A DNA stretch of 64,000 nucleotides from Gracilibacillus ureilyticus (GTDB lineage Bacteria; Bacillota; Bacilli; Bacillales; Amphibacillaceae): positions 434,001 through 498,000 of the forward strand of contig NZ_FOGL01000001.1 in the NCBI RefSeq assembly GCF_900111195.1, written 5' to 3'. Numbering within the stretch: position 1 is the stretch's first letter; each line of letters opens with the position of its first letter. Position numbers and translations under genes: made by a program. A model generated the notes under the pieces. It searched no databases, was not told the DNA's origin, and worked only from the letters and a program-made list of their open reading frames with translations. Positions 8,789 through 16,741 of this stretch are shown here, piece by piece.

Positions 8789-9214
8789 TTACTCGTTTTT
8801 ATCACTGATACGCTGGATTTGTTTTAACTGTTCAATTCTGTCATTGTCTTCCTCTAAAAACTGTACTAAATCACCGATTCGATCAATAGAATTCCAGCTT
8901 AAATGGTGTTCAATGCCTTCCACATCTGTATAAATATTCTCTTCATTTACACCAATCAGGCGGAGAAACTGCTCTAGCAATTCATGACGGTAAACAAGCC
9001 GTTTACCCATTCTTTTGCCTTTTGGCGTAAGAACAAGCCCCTGGTATTTTTCATAATTCAAATACTCATCTTTATCTAACTTCTGAACCATCTTGGTTAC
9101 AGACGAGGGTTGTACTTGCAATGCTTCAGCAATTGCTGATACTCTTGCATATCCTTTTGTTTCTATTAGTAAATAAATTTGTTCAATGTAATCTTCCATT
9201 GTTGGTGTTGGCAT
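8789..9214 (-). CDS. mntR: Manganese-responsive transcriptional regulator MntR
   Basis: DtxR-family repressor that binds Mn(II) and controls manganese uptake genes. The 141 residues comprise an N-terminal winged helix (recognition region around [17 protein letters not shown]) and a C-terminal metal-binding and dimerisation domain; the Asp, Glu and His ligands are visible in [17 protein letters not shown] and [14 protein letters not shown] 9214 follows GGAGG at 6 nt and gives the family's usual [12 protein letters not shown] start; a longer reading to 9280 has no support. No transporter gene lies next to it here. Confidence 0.95.
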   Translation of the reverse strand: MPTPTMEDYIEQIYLLIETKGYARVSAIAEALQVQPSSVTKMVQKLDKDEYLNYEKYQGLVLTPKGKRMGKRLVYRHELLEQFLRLIGVNEENIYTDVEGIEHHLSWNSIDRIGDLVQFLEEDNDRIEQLKQIQRISDKNE

Positions 9215-9429
9215 AATTATCCTCCATCCATACTGTTGTCTCTGTCCAATCTGCTCATCTTCGTAAATAAAAGCATACAATAGAAAGCAGAATCAGACAA
9301 GTACACTCCAGGAATTTTACTTTTTTTGAAACATCCCTTTTAAAAATTTATACATATTTCTTTATTTAGAGCTGAGAAATGGTATAATCCTCTTTAGTAG
9401 TATTTTAAATATAAATGGGGGAAATAAGC

Positions 9430-9825
9430 ATGACAGAATTATATATTTTAATAGGGATATTAGTGGTATTTGTCCTCTTTACACTTTATCGTTATTTTAA
9501 ACAAAAAAAGATATTAAAACCGTTAAATGAAGAAGAGTTCAGAAATGGTTATCGTAAAGCACAGCTAATTGATGTGAGAGAACCAAAAGAATATGATGGC
9601 GGTCATATTCTTGGTGCGAGGAATATCCCGTTAACACAATTGAGCCAGCGTTTAACAGAACTTAGAAAAGACCAGCCAGTATATCTGTATTGCCAAAGCG
9701 GATCACGGTCTGCTCGTGCAGCTCTCTTACTAAATAAAAAAGGCTATCATCAGCTGTATCATCTCCAGGGCGGCTTTAAAAAATGGTCAGGTAAGATAAA
9801 AAAATCCAAAAAGTTAGACTTTTAA
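9430..9825 (+). CDS. yqhL: Membrane-anchored rhodanese-like protein YqhL
   Basis: Single-domain rhodanese (sulfurtransferase fold) of 131 residues, tethered by an N-terminal transmembrane helix at about residues 3-22. The active-site loop CQSGSRS with the catalytic Cys is present, as are the LIDVREPKEYDGGHILGARNIP blocks. ATG 9430 follows GGGGGAAA; the upstream in-frame start at 9415 lacks spacing. Physiological sulfur acceptor unknown. In B. subtilis the gcv operon lies between yqhL and yqhH; here they are about 100 bp apart. Confidence 0.9.
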   Translation: MTELYILIGILVVFVLFTLYRYFKQKKILKPLNEEEFRNGYRKAQLIDVREPKEYDGGHILGARNIPLTQLSQRLTELRKDQPVYLYCQSGSRSARAALLLNKKGYHQLYHLQGGFKKWSGKIKKSKKLDF

Positions 9826-9838
9826 TAGCTTTCTTTAA

Positions 9839-9869
9839 AATAATCAGGTTAATCCTGGTTATTTTTTTT
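9839..9869 (+). terminator. Rho-independent terminator after yqhL
   Basis: AATAATCAGG pairs with CCTGGTTATT over a 5-nt loop, followed by eight T. It ends yqhL transcription before yqhH. Confidence 0.82.
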
Positions 9870-9928
9870 ATTTCTGTAGAAACTAATTAGAAAAATGACT
9901 AAATTCTACTCAAGGTGGTTGATAAATC

Positions 9929-11560
9929 ATGATACCTGTTGAAAAAGATTTAAATTTCGTAGCAAATTTTACTAACATGACTAACAATCCTAATCAGTTA
10001 ACCACTTGGGAAATGTTCCAGCAATCTTATCAAATAGCAGAAACATTAAAAATTGAATCATTTCATTCATTAGTTTCTATGAATTTTTTACCACATATGA
10101 ATTTTTTGCCCCATCAGGTTAAATGTGCGGAAAGAGTAATCCAGGATATGAGTGGCAGAGCTCTGCTGGCTGATGAAGTAGGACTCGGGAAAACGATTGA
10201 GGCAGGCTTGATTCTAAAAGAGTATTTAATTCGAGGTGTTGTAAAGAAGGTACTAATTTTAGCACCAGCTTCACTGGTCAACCAGTGGGCGATGGAATTA
10301 AATCAGAAATTTTATATACCTGCAGTAACTGCAGGCAAAAGAGTTGATTGGGCACATTCCAATATTATTATCGCAACAATGGACCTGGCGAAGCGTGAGC
10401 CTCACAGATCCGCTATTTTGGGCCAGGTTTATGATATGGTGATCATTGATGAAGCCCATAAATTAAAAAACCATCAGACAAAGAATTATCAATTTGTTCA
10501 GGCCCTGCAGAAAAAATACTTTTTATTGCTGACAGCCACCCCTGTTCAAAATAAACTGACAGACATTTTTAATCTTATCAGTTTATTAAAACCGGGTTAT
10601 TTGGGAACTTACGAGAATTTTAATAAGAAACATCGTGCTGACCCATACTTGAAACAACTAATTCAGCAGGTAATGATTAGAAACAGACGGGAAGAAACGG
10701 GTGTCAATTGGACTGACAGGCATGTTTCTACTATCTGGGTTGATTTTACTGATCAGGAACTTCAGACATATGAGAGAATTGAGGAAAGCTGCCGGGACAT
10801 TCAAGTTGTCTCATCTATCACTTACAAACGGGAATTCTGCAGCTCCAGAGAAGCATGCTACTTATCGTTGAAAAAATGGATAGAAACAAAAGAAGAACTA
10901 AATAATCAGACTACTCTGCTACACCATTTGCTCCGTGATATTGAGCAGCTCCCCCATCACGCTAAAGCGCTAAAACTGATAGAGTTAATAAAGAACCATA
11001 CTGATGAAAAATTCATAGTCTTTACAGAATACAGAGCAACACAGATTTACCTTCAATGGCTGCTGCAGCAAGAAGGTATTCGAGCAGTTATTTTCCGTGG
11101 CGGATTTAAAAAAGGAAAAAGAGACTGGATGCGGCAACTGTTCCATGATCATGCACAGGTAATGATCGCTACGGAAGCAGCTGGGGAAGGTATAAACCTG
11201 CAATTTTGCCATAACCTGGTTAATTATGATTTACCATGGAATCCGATGCGTTTAGAACAACGAATTGGCAGGATTCATCGTTACGGCCAGGAAAATGATG
11301 TAAAAATATATAATTTAGCCATTCGACATACGATGGAAGAACATGTAATGGAACTGCTTTATAATAAAATACATTTGTTCGAGAACGTTATTGGCCAACT
11401 GGATCAGATTCTCGCAAAGCTTGAAATGGATAACCTTGAGTCTGAAATCAGTCAAATATTTAATGAGTCCAGAACATTCGGTGAAACGAAGATTAAACTG
11501 GATAATCTTGTCTCAGTGATATCATCTGCAGCAGAAGTTGAAGTTGGTGAATCTATATGA
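9929..11560 (+). CDS. yqhH: SNF2-family helicase YqhH
   Basis: Superfamily 2 ATPase of the SNF2/RapA type, 543 residues. Motif I LADEVGLGKTIEAG lies near residue 88, motif II as VIIDEAHKL near 172, motif III LLTATP near 201, and the C-terminal lobe ends with ATEAAGEGINLQFCHNLVNY and the arginine-finger block MRLEQRIGRIHRYGQ. AAGGTGG precedes ATG 9929. It overlaps yqhG by the ATGA tetramer, so the two are translated together. By analogy with RapA it may act on DNA-protein or polymerase complexes; the role is unknown. A tandem 18-bp duplication lies at 10079-10114. Confidence 0.9.
   Translation: MIPVEKDLNFVANFTNMTNNPNQLTTWEMFQQSYQIAETLKIESFHSLVSMNFLPHMNFLPHQVKCAERVIQDMSGRALLADEVGLGKTIEAGLILKEYLIRGVVKKVLILAPASLVNQWAMELNQKFYIPAVTAGKRVDWAHSNIIIATMDLAKREPHRSAILGQVYDMVIIDEAHKLKNHQTKNYQFVQALQKKYFLLLTATPVQNKLTDIFNLISLLKPGYLGTYENFNKKHRADPYLKQLIQQVMIRNRREETGVNWTDRHVSTIWVDFTDQELQTYERIEESCRDIQVVSSITYKREFCSSREACYLSLKKWIETKEELNNQTTLLHHLLRDIEQLPHHAKALKLIELIKNHTDEKFIVFTEYRATQIYLQWLLQQEGIRAVIFRGGFKKGKRDWMRQLFHDHAQVMIATEAAGEGINLQFCHNLVNYDLPWNPMRLEQRIGRIHRYGQENDVKIYNLAIRHTMEEHVMELLYNKIHLFENVIGQLDQILAKLEMDNLESEISQIFNESRTFGETKIKLDNLVSVISSAAEVEVGESI
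10079..10114 (+). repeat. Tandem 18-bp duplication inside yqhH
   Basis: Two consecutive 18-bp units each encode the hexapeptide MNFLPH and differ at only two synonymous third positions (TTA/TTG and CCA/CCC). The second unit joins directly onto HQVKCAERV, the Q-motif region just before the first helicase motif. Confidence 0.85.
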
Positions 11561-12354
11561 AAATAGAGAATCTGCATCAATTTCTATATCAATTTTTTCA
11601 AAGTACCGGCTGCCAACTATCAGAACCTGCTGAAAATGAATTACTAATACAGCTGACAAAAGACCTGGATATCGCTTTAATGAATCGCCCCTTTTACTGG
11701 CACTATATGGATAAGATTGGCCAGCAAGGGAATCCAATGTCATTGCATCTTTATACAGGTGAAAGCCAGAATGATCCGGGGAAGGAGTGGATACATTATG
11801 GCAGTCCCAGACTTCATCAAATTTTTCAGTATATACAATCACATGCAAAAGTTACCGTACTCTATGAAAAATTGAACAGTCAGGAAAAGACGGCTCTCTA
11901 TCCATGGCTCGTCGTTAACTTAAAAGTGGAGTATATTGGCAAACAAAAGAAAGAAGAAATTCATTCATTTGGACTTCAGTTAATTAATGGTACGATGATT
12001 AGTAATATGATGACCCTGTTACAAGACACAGATTTAGGAGAAATAGTATCTGACTATACTTATACGATCACACCACTTATCAGCCCTTCCAGCGGATTTC
12101 AGCGGATTTTCCGGTATTTGGAGGATGGCTTAGCTAAAATGGATCAATCGTGGGTCACTCAGGCAAAGAAAGCACTGGATGAGGAATTAAGTTTACTCGA
12201 ACATTTTTTTTCTGATAAGGAATCTGATGAAGAACTCTATCAAAACGAGATCATGCGCCTAAAAGAAAGACTAGAGCCAAAGATCAACATGCATATTATC
12301 AACGCTGGACTTTTTTATTTAAGTGATCAGGTAATGAACAAAATACTTCATTAA
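11557..12354 (+). CDS. yqhG: YqhG family protein
   Basis: Soluble protein of 265 residues, no transmembrane segment or signal peptide. It is conserved as the partner of the yqhH helicase; the two are coupled by a 4-bp overlap, which suggests a joint role. A run of charged residues in the C-terminal third (around ELSLLEHFFSDKESDEEL) may form coiled coil. I see no catalytic motif. In B. subtilis sinI-sinR follow; here the gene ends at a terminator facing yqzE and aroK. Confidence 0.85.
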   Translation: MKIENLHQFLYQFFQSTGCQLSEPAENELLIQLTKDLDIALMNRPFYWHYMDKIGQQGNPMSLHLYTGESQNDPGKEWIHYGSPRLHQIFQYIQSHAKVTVLYEKLNSQEKTALYPWLVVNLKVEYIGKQKKEEIHSFGLQLINGTMISNMMTLLQDTDLGEIVSDYTYTITPLISPSSGFQRIFRYLEDGLAKMDQSWVTQAKKALDEELSLLEHFFSDKESDEELYQNEIMRLKERLEPKINMHIINAGLFYLSDQVMNKILH

Positions 12355-12371
12355 ATGGTAAGGAATTAAAT

Positions 12372-12413
12372 AAGGCTAAAACCTGATGGATATCGGTTTT
12401 AGCCTTTTCTTTT
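12372..12413 (+). terminator. Terminator after yqhG
   Basis: AAGGCTAAAACC (12372-12383) pairs with GGTTTTAGCCTT (12395-12406), followed by TTCTTTT. The stem overlaps the last codon and stop of yqzE on the other strand and may terminate both. Confidence 0.82.
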
Positions 12414-12581
12414 CTGCCAAAACAGTCTGACAGCAAATGGCAGTACTCCAAACCAGCGATTCGAATAAAATTGTACATCTTTTTCCCTGTCGCTCCGGTC
12501 TCTTCTTCGTTCATGTTTAGGAGTATCCATATATTTGACGATCCGCTGGGTAACATATTTTACATAATCATCATTTGCCAA
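12399..12581 (-). CDS. yqzE: YqzE family small protein
   Basis: Basic protein of 60 residues beginning MANDDYVKYVTQ, with a charged middle (KHERRRDRSDREKD) and a conserved YSNRWFGVLPFAVRLFW segment. It matches YqzE, which in B. subtilis is found at the 3' end of the comG operon. TTG 12581 has AAAAGGA at 10 nt; GTG 12590 lies on top of that site. Here the gene sits upstream of and divergent from comGA, next to aroK. Function unknown; a link to competence is only inferred from location. Confidence 0.8.
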   Translation of the reverse strand: MANDDYVKYVTQRIVKYMDTPKHERRRDRSDREKDVQFYSNRWFGVLPFAVRLFWQKRKG

Positions 12582-12639
12582 TATACTCACATCCTTTTAT
12601 GAATATAGTTGACCTTTCTGATTGTGGTTATACATAAAG

Positions 12640-13137
12640 TTACAATTTAATCTGACTAAGTATCTCATTTACGATCATCTCAAGTTCTTTGCCATCAGTA
12701 GTGACAACAATATCTGCTACTTCTTTATATTTCGGTGTGCGGTCATTAAGCAGCTTTTGTTTATCTCTTGACTGGTTATTCCAGATAGGTCTTGATTGAT
12801 CATCGATTAAGCGGCGATTTATTTCATCCCATGATGTTTGCAGGAAAATGACTTTTCCGTTTTCTTTTAACCATTTCCGGTTTTCCTCTTTCTCGATAAT
12901 GCCGCCGCCTGTTGCGATAATAGCATCATGTACCGGGGTATTTTTAAGAATCGATGACTCGTATTCCCTGAACACCGCTTCCCCTTTTTGCTCAAAAATT
13001 TCAGGAATAGTTAATCCGTATTCCTCAACAATTAGTTGATCTGTATCCAGTACTATCTTATTTGTTTCTTCTTTCAACTTTTCAGCGACACTCGTTTTGC
13101 CACTCCCCATAAAGCCTACTAAATAGATACTTTGCAT
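12640..13137 (-). CDS. aroK: Shikimate kinase
   Basis: Phosphorylates shikimate at the 3-hydroxyl with ATP, the fifth step of chorismate synthesis. Length 165. The P-loop is GFMGSGKTS near residue 8; the substrate-binding Asp is in VLDTDQLI, with Arg in FREYES and the GGG motif at IATGGGI; the lid carries DDQSRPIW. It lies between yqzE and the divergent comG operon, on the minus strand, about 59 bp downstream of nothing else in its direction, so it is probably monocistronic or followed by yqzE. Confidence 0.95.
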   Translation of the reverse strand: MQSIYLVGFMGSGKTSVAEKLKEETNKIVLDTDQLIVEEYGLTIPEIFEQKGEAVFREYESSILKNTPVHDAIIATGGGIIEKEENRKWLKENGKVIFLQTSWDEINRRLIDDQSRPIWNNQSRDKQKLLNDRTPKYKEVADIVVTTDGKELEMIVNEILSQIKL

Positions 13138-13171
13138 AAATTTAAGCCTCCGATATTTTTTTCATTATTTT

Positions 13172-13198
13172 GCAGGAATTACTAAATGCATGTCGAAT
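13172..13198 (+). promoter_or_regulatory. Sigma-H-type promoter of the comG operon
   Basis: GCAGGAATT, 11 nt, then GTCGAAT. This fits the sigma-H consensus RNAGGAWWW-N11/12-RNNGAAT at every defined position. A transcript would start near 13205, leaving about 37 nt to the TTG of comGA with the AAAGGAGG site in between. I could find no paired AAAA-N5-TTTT element (ComK box) in 13138-13242. Function as a promoter is inferred. Confidence 0.6.
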
Positions 13199-13241
13199 AA
13201 TAATTATTGTAGCACGTTTAAAAAAGGAGGTGAATAATAAA

Positions 13242-14231
13242 TTGAAAGAGCCTGCTCATCATATTATTCTGGATGCAATTAGCCAATCCGCATCAGACAT
13301 CCATTTCCACCCCACACCTAATGAAGTGGAAATCCACTTCAGAATTAATGGCCAGCGGCACCTATACAAAAAAATTGCGCTCACTAAATATAAAGTTATC
13401 TTAGCATATTTCAAGTATACCGGGAAACTGGATATTGGTGAATCACGTCTCCCTCAGCAAGGTTCCTTATCCTTTGAAGAAAATAAGTTAAGTTACTCAT
13501 TAAGAATCTCCACATTACCTGCCAATTCTCTTGAGAGCCTTGCTATTCGAATTCTTCCGCAAAAAGACATTCAATCCCTTCATGAGTTATTTTTATTTCC
13601 CAATCAGTTTAAACAAGTCAGGAAATGTCTCAAAAATAAATCTGGAATTATTCTGCTTACAGGGCCAACAGGATCTGGTAAAACAACAACACTTTATGCC
13701 ATTCTAAAAAGTTTCATGGAGGATAATAACTATCAGACCATAACATTAGAGGATCCTGTTGAAAAAAGTTTTGCACAGGCCGTGCAAGTACAGATCAATC
13801 CGGAATCCGGACTCACTTATGATGAAGGATTAAAAGCTGCATTAAGACATGACCCTGATATTATCATGGTTGGTGAGATTAGAGATCAATCTACTGCCGA
13901 GTTTGTATTTCGTGCGGCATATACCGGACACCTCGTTTTATCAACCCTCCATGCAAAAGACACTTTTGGTACCATTCTCCGGCTTTTGGACATGGGAATA
14001 AAGAAACTGGAATTAGAGCAAAGCCTCCTTGCTGTTGCTTCCCTCGAATTACTGCCATTACAATTACGGAAATTCAAAAACCAGCGTGCTGCGATAATTG
14101 AATTATTAGAAGGAGAAATACTTTCAGAGGCGATTAACAAACAACTATCACCCTTAACAGCCATTGATTTTCAGAAATTAAGGAGGAAAGCTTTTGCATA
14201 TGGGTATATTAGCGAGGAAAACTGTTTTTAA
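13242..14231 (+). CDS. comGA: Competence pilus traffic ATPase ComGA
   Basis: Secretion-type ATPase that powers assembly of the transformation pilus at the cytoplasmic face of the membrane. 329 residues. Walker A GPTGSGKTTTLYAIL is near residue 144, the Asp box and Walker B in DPDIIMVGEIRDQ near 205, and the His-containing motif HLVLSTLHAKDT near 230. The start is TTG 13242, placed by AAAGGAGGTGA at 13223-13233; a longer frame from 13170 would begin inside the promoter. The zinc-binding tetracysteine element of some GspE relatives is absent, as in other ComGA. Overlaps comGB by 38 bp. Confidence 0.94.
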   Translation: MKEPAHHIILDAISQSASDIHFHPTPNEVEIHFRINGQRHLYKKIALTKYKVILAYFKYTGKLDIGESRLPQQGSLSFEENKLSYSLRISTLPANSLESLAIRILPQKDIQSLHELFLFPNQFKQVRKCLKNKSGIILLTGPTGSGKTTTLYAILKSFMEDNNYQTITLEDPVEKSFAQAVQVQINPESGLTYDEGLKAALRHDPDIIMVGEIRDQSTAEFVFRAAYTGHLVLSTLHAKDTFGTILRLLDMGIKKLELEQSLLAVASLELLPLQLRKFKNQRAAIIELLEGEILSEAINKQLSPLTAIDFQKLRRKAFAYGYISEENCF

Positions 14232-15255
14232 AAGGAATGCCGGAAAACTTTCCATCCAGAAACAATATAAATTTATGTACAGACTAATACAATTATTAGA
14301 ACGAAAATACAATCTCCGAGAAGCATTGGAAGTTATTAGCTGGGACAAGGAATTAATCAACATGACGGAAGCAATCAGCCATTCCATGTTTATCGGAAAT
14401 ACTTTTGACAAATCATTAAAAGATGCAGGTTTCCAATCAAATGTTATTAATTTTTTAGCTATATCTGCTCAATATGGCAACCTTTCATATGGTGTAAAAC
14501 ACTGTTGTTATATTCTCAGGCAGCAGATAGATTTAATAAAACGCTTTAAACAACTATCTACGTACCCAATTCTGCTTTTTATCTTCTTTCTCATTATTTT
14601 ATATGTATTGCGAACATTTATATTCCCTTCATTTCAGTCATTATTAACAGCAGAGGCCTCAACCACATCGGTTTTCTATACCACCTCCCTCATAGTAGAT
14701 GGTATATTTTACGGGCTGATCACTCTCTTCACTGTTATAACACTTATCTATATTCTTTACCCATACTTAAAAAAACACCTAACTATTGAACAGAAAATTA
14801 ATATTACTGTAAAACTACCTTTCTGGTGTAAGTACAAAAAAATGCAACTTACTTTCCTTTTCACCACTCATCTTGCTTCTCTTCTTCACTCAGGGCTTAA
14901 TATTAAAGAATGTCTGCAAGTACTGCGTGAGAGTAATATTGATCCTGTCATCACCCACTATGTAAAAATGATGGACCTTCATTTAAATAAAGGGTTTTCA
15001 GCTAACTCCATCCTCCCCATCTTCCAATTATTCGAAAAAGATTTACAAAGTATTATGCAGAAAGATCATAATGTAATACAACTTACAGAAGAATTACACC
15101 TTTTCTCAGACCATTTATTAAGAATGATGGAAGAACTACTGCAGAAATGGTTAAAAATACTTCAGCCAGCTCTTTTAATTTTTCTGGCTGTTTTAATCGT
15201 ATTTGTTTACTTAACAATGATGTTCCCGATGTTTGATTATATACAGACAATATAA
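14194..15255 (+). CDS. comGB: Competence pilus inner-membrane platform ComGB
   Basis: Polytopic membrane protein of the GspF/PilC family, the platform on which pseudopilins are assembled. About 353 residues with hydrophobic segments near 125-145, 165-190 and 325-350, and two cytoplasmic helical domains. TTG 14194 has AGGAGG 7 nt upstream; ATG 14200, two codons later, is the alternative. The gene overlaps comGA and precedes comGC by 16 bp. Normal length and architecture. Confidence 0.92.
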   Translation: MHMGILARKTVFKRNAGKLSIQKQYKFMYRLIQLLERKYNLREALEVISWDKELINMTEAISHSMFIGNTFDKSLKDAGFQSNVINFLAISAQYGNLSYGVKHCCYILRQQIDLIKRFKQLSTYPILLFIFFLIILYVLRTFIFPSFQSLLTAEASTTSVFYTTSLIVDGIFYGLITLFTVITLIYILYPYLKKHLTIEQKINITVKLPFWCKYKKMQLTFLFTTHLASLLHSGLNIKECLQVLRESNIDPVITHYVKMMDLHLNKGFSANSILPIFQLFEKDLQSIMQKDHNVIQLTEELHLFSDHLLRMMEELLQKWLKILQPALLIFLAVLIVFVYLTMMFPMFDYIQTI

Positions 15256-15271
15256 GAAATGAGGAAAAACT

Positions 15272-15589
15272 ATGTTAAAAAATGAATCAGGTTTTACATT
15301 AATAGAAATGCTAATTGTTCTAGCTGTGATTAGTTTACTGCTCATCTTATTCATTCCTAATCTGGCAGACAAAAATAATTCCATTCAGGACAAGGGGTGT
15401 GAAGCGTTGATTGCTTTAGCTGAAAACCAGTTACTGGCATATCACCTTGATGAGAAGGACTCCATTACAACAGCAAAAGATTTAGTTGATGCTGGTTATT
15501 TGAAATCTACGGAGTGTGCCAATGGGTCAAAAAAGATTGTCTATCAGAAGGATAGTGATATTCATTTTACACTTGAAGAAACGAATTAA
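15272..15589 (+). CDS. comGC: Major competence pseudopilin ComGC
   Basis: Major subunit of the transformation pilus that draws DNA to the membrane. 105 residues. The class III leader is short (MLKNESG) and cleavage by the prepilin peptidase ComC would expose F of FTLIEMLIVLAV; Glu at mature position 5 is present. Two cysteines (KGCEAL and STECAN) match the intramolecular disulfide of the ComGC family. AGGAAA precedes the ATG. The gene overlaps the start of comGD. Confidence 0.95.
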   Translation: MLKNESGFTLIEMLIVLAVISLLLILFIPNLADKNNSIQDKGCEALIALAENQLLAYHLDEKDSITTAKDLVDAGYLKSTECANGSKKIVYQKDSDIHFTLEETN

Positions 15590-16022
15590 TGGATCGGAGA
15601 AAGGATTTACAATGATCGAGATAATTATTGTATTGTCAATCGCTGGAACCTTGTTTTTATTGGGAAGAAGCTTTACTGTCAGTACAATTGACCATCAGCA
15701 GTTCCGCCATTTCCTTAATCAGTTCAATCAGGATCTGCTTTATTTACAGCAATTGAATCTCACTTCAGCTTCCAGCTACTCTTTAAATTTTGAGCTGGAT
15801 AAAAATAAGTATCATATCAGATCGACCGGCAGAGGAAAAATTATCTTATCAAGAGATTACCCGGAAGACTGGATAGTTGATCCTAACACATTGAAGCTAC
15901 CCATTAACTTTTCTCATGAGGGTACCCTTAAACAGCCAGGTACTTTAAAAGTAAAAACCAGTTACTCCACTCACTTTATCACATGTCCTTTTGGAAAAGG
16001 GAGGTGTTATTCTGCCAAGTAA
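15573..16022 (+). CDS. comGD: Minor competence pseudopilin ComGD
   Basis: Minor pseudopilin of the transformation pilus, about 149 residues. The leader ends SEKG followed by FTMIEIIIVLSIAG, a standard type IV prepilin processing site with Glu5. The start is uncertain: the reading frame is open back to 15516, but TTG 15573 yields a leader of normal length (MKKRINGSEKG). No good ribosome binding site is seen, so translation is probably coupled to comGC, which it overlaps by 17 bp. Confidence 0.85.
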   Translation: MKKRINGSEKGFTMIEIIIVLSIAGTLFLLGRSFTVSTIDHQQFRHFLNQFNQDLLYLQQLNLTSASSYSLNFELDKNKYHIRSTGRGKIILSRDYPEDWIVDPNTLKLPINFSHEGTLKQPGTLKVKTSYSTHFITCPFGKGRCYSAK

Positions 16023-16335
16023 TAGAGAAGGTGGTTACTTTATGTTAGAAGCGGTGTTAGCAATATTTATTTTCTTTAGTATCCTGTTCACACTGCTTCC
16101 ACTTATTTATCAATTAAAGCTGGAAAACCAGAAACTATTGGACAGATCGATTGTAACACACCAGTTATACCAAACTCTTATAACAGAAGATATTTCACCT
16201 GCCGGTACATATCACGACTGGATTGGTGCCTCTGTTATCCTGACAATTGATTCTGTGCCACCATACAGGAAAGGATGTGCCACATGGACAAATGTTAAAA
16301 CAAATCCCGAAACAATTTGTCTTTACAGTTACTAA
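16012..16335 (+). CDS. comGE: Minor competence pseudopilin ComGE
   Basis: Minor pseudopilin, about 107 residues, with a leader ending REGG followed by YFMLEAVLAIFIFF, a prepilin-type hydrophobic segment. The start is unusual: a strong AAAAGGGAGGTG site at 15995-16006 is followed by GTT ATT CTG, so initiation at CTG 16012 (or ATT 16009) is the best reading. TTG 15991 lies in front of the site and ATG 16042 falls inside the hydrophobic helix. Overlaps comGD by 11 bp. Assignment to ComGE is by order and shape. Confidence 0.8.
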   Translation: MPSNREGGYFMLEAVLAIFIFFSILFTLLPLIYQLKLENQKLLDRSIVTHQLYQTLITEDISPAGTYHDWIGASVILTIDSVPPYRKGCATWTNVKTNPETICLYSY

Positions 16336-16741
16336 TAGGAAAGATGCTGGTTTTACTTTAATCTCATTAATTGTGACTATGGCAATTATAATGACAGTCC
16401 TCCTGTTTTCCGCCCAATTGCTCCATACTGCACTCCTGCAAGACAGATCCAGTGACTTTAAAACACTTCAATTTTTTCACTTTTTAGAGGAGGAACTTTT
16501 TATGGCCAGTCAATATTATATAGACAATAATAAATTAGTGTTTATTACTGACAGTGATGAGAAAGTTACCTATTCACAATACAATGATGTAATCAGAAGA
16601 CAAGTGAACGGCAGAGGACATGAAATTATCCTAAGGAACGTAGAAAAGGTGTTAATGAACCGTCTGGAAGGTGAAAAATTACTTCTTATTGTGGAAACAG
16701 AAGGTGGGCAGCGGTTTGAGAAAATTCTTGCAGCAATATAA
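16292..16741 (+). CDS. comGF: Competence pseudopilin-like protein ComGF
   Basis: Membrane-associated minor component of the transformation pilus, about 149 residues. A hydrophobic segment GFTLISLIVTMAIIMTVLL follows RKDAG, close to a prepilin leader but lacking the usual Glu at mature position 5 (Ser is there instead). ATG 16292 is the first plausible start; the frame is open to 16247 and no strong binding site is seen, consistent with coupling to comGE, which it overlaps by 44 bp. The C-terminal VETEGGQRFEKIL is typical of ComGF. Confidence 0.85.
   Translation: MLKQIPKQFVFTVTNRKDAGFTLISLIVTMAIIMTVLLFSAQLLHTALLQDRSSDFKTLQFFHFLEEELFMASQYYIDNNKLVFITDSDEKVTYSQYNDVIRRQVNGRGHEIILRNVEKVLMNRLEGEKLLLIVETEGGQRFEKILAAI

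Noticed and set aside
15516-15572. Upstream extension of comGD inside comGC
   Set aside because: The frame is open, but it adds a basic stretch of about 19 residues before a leader that is already complete from TTG 15573.
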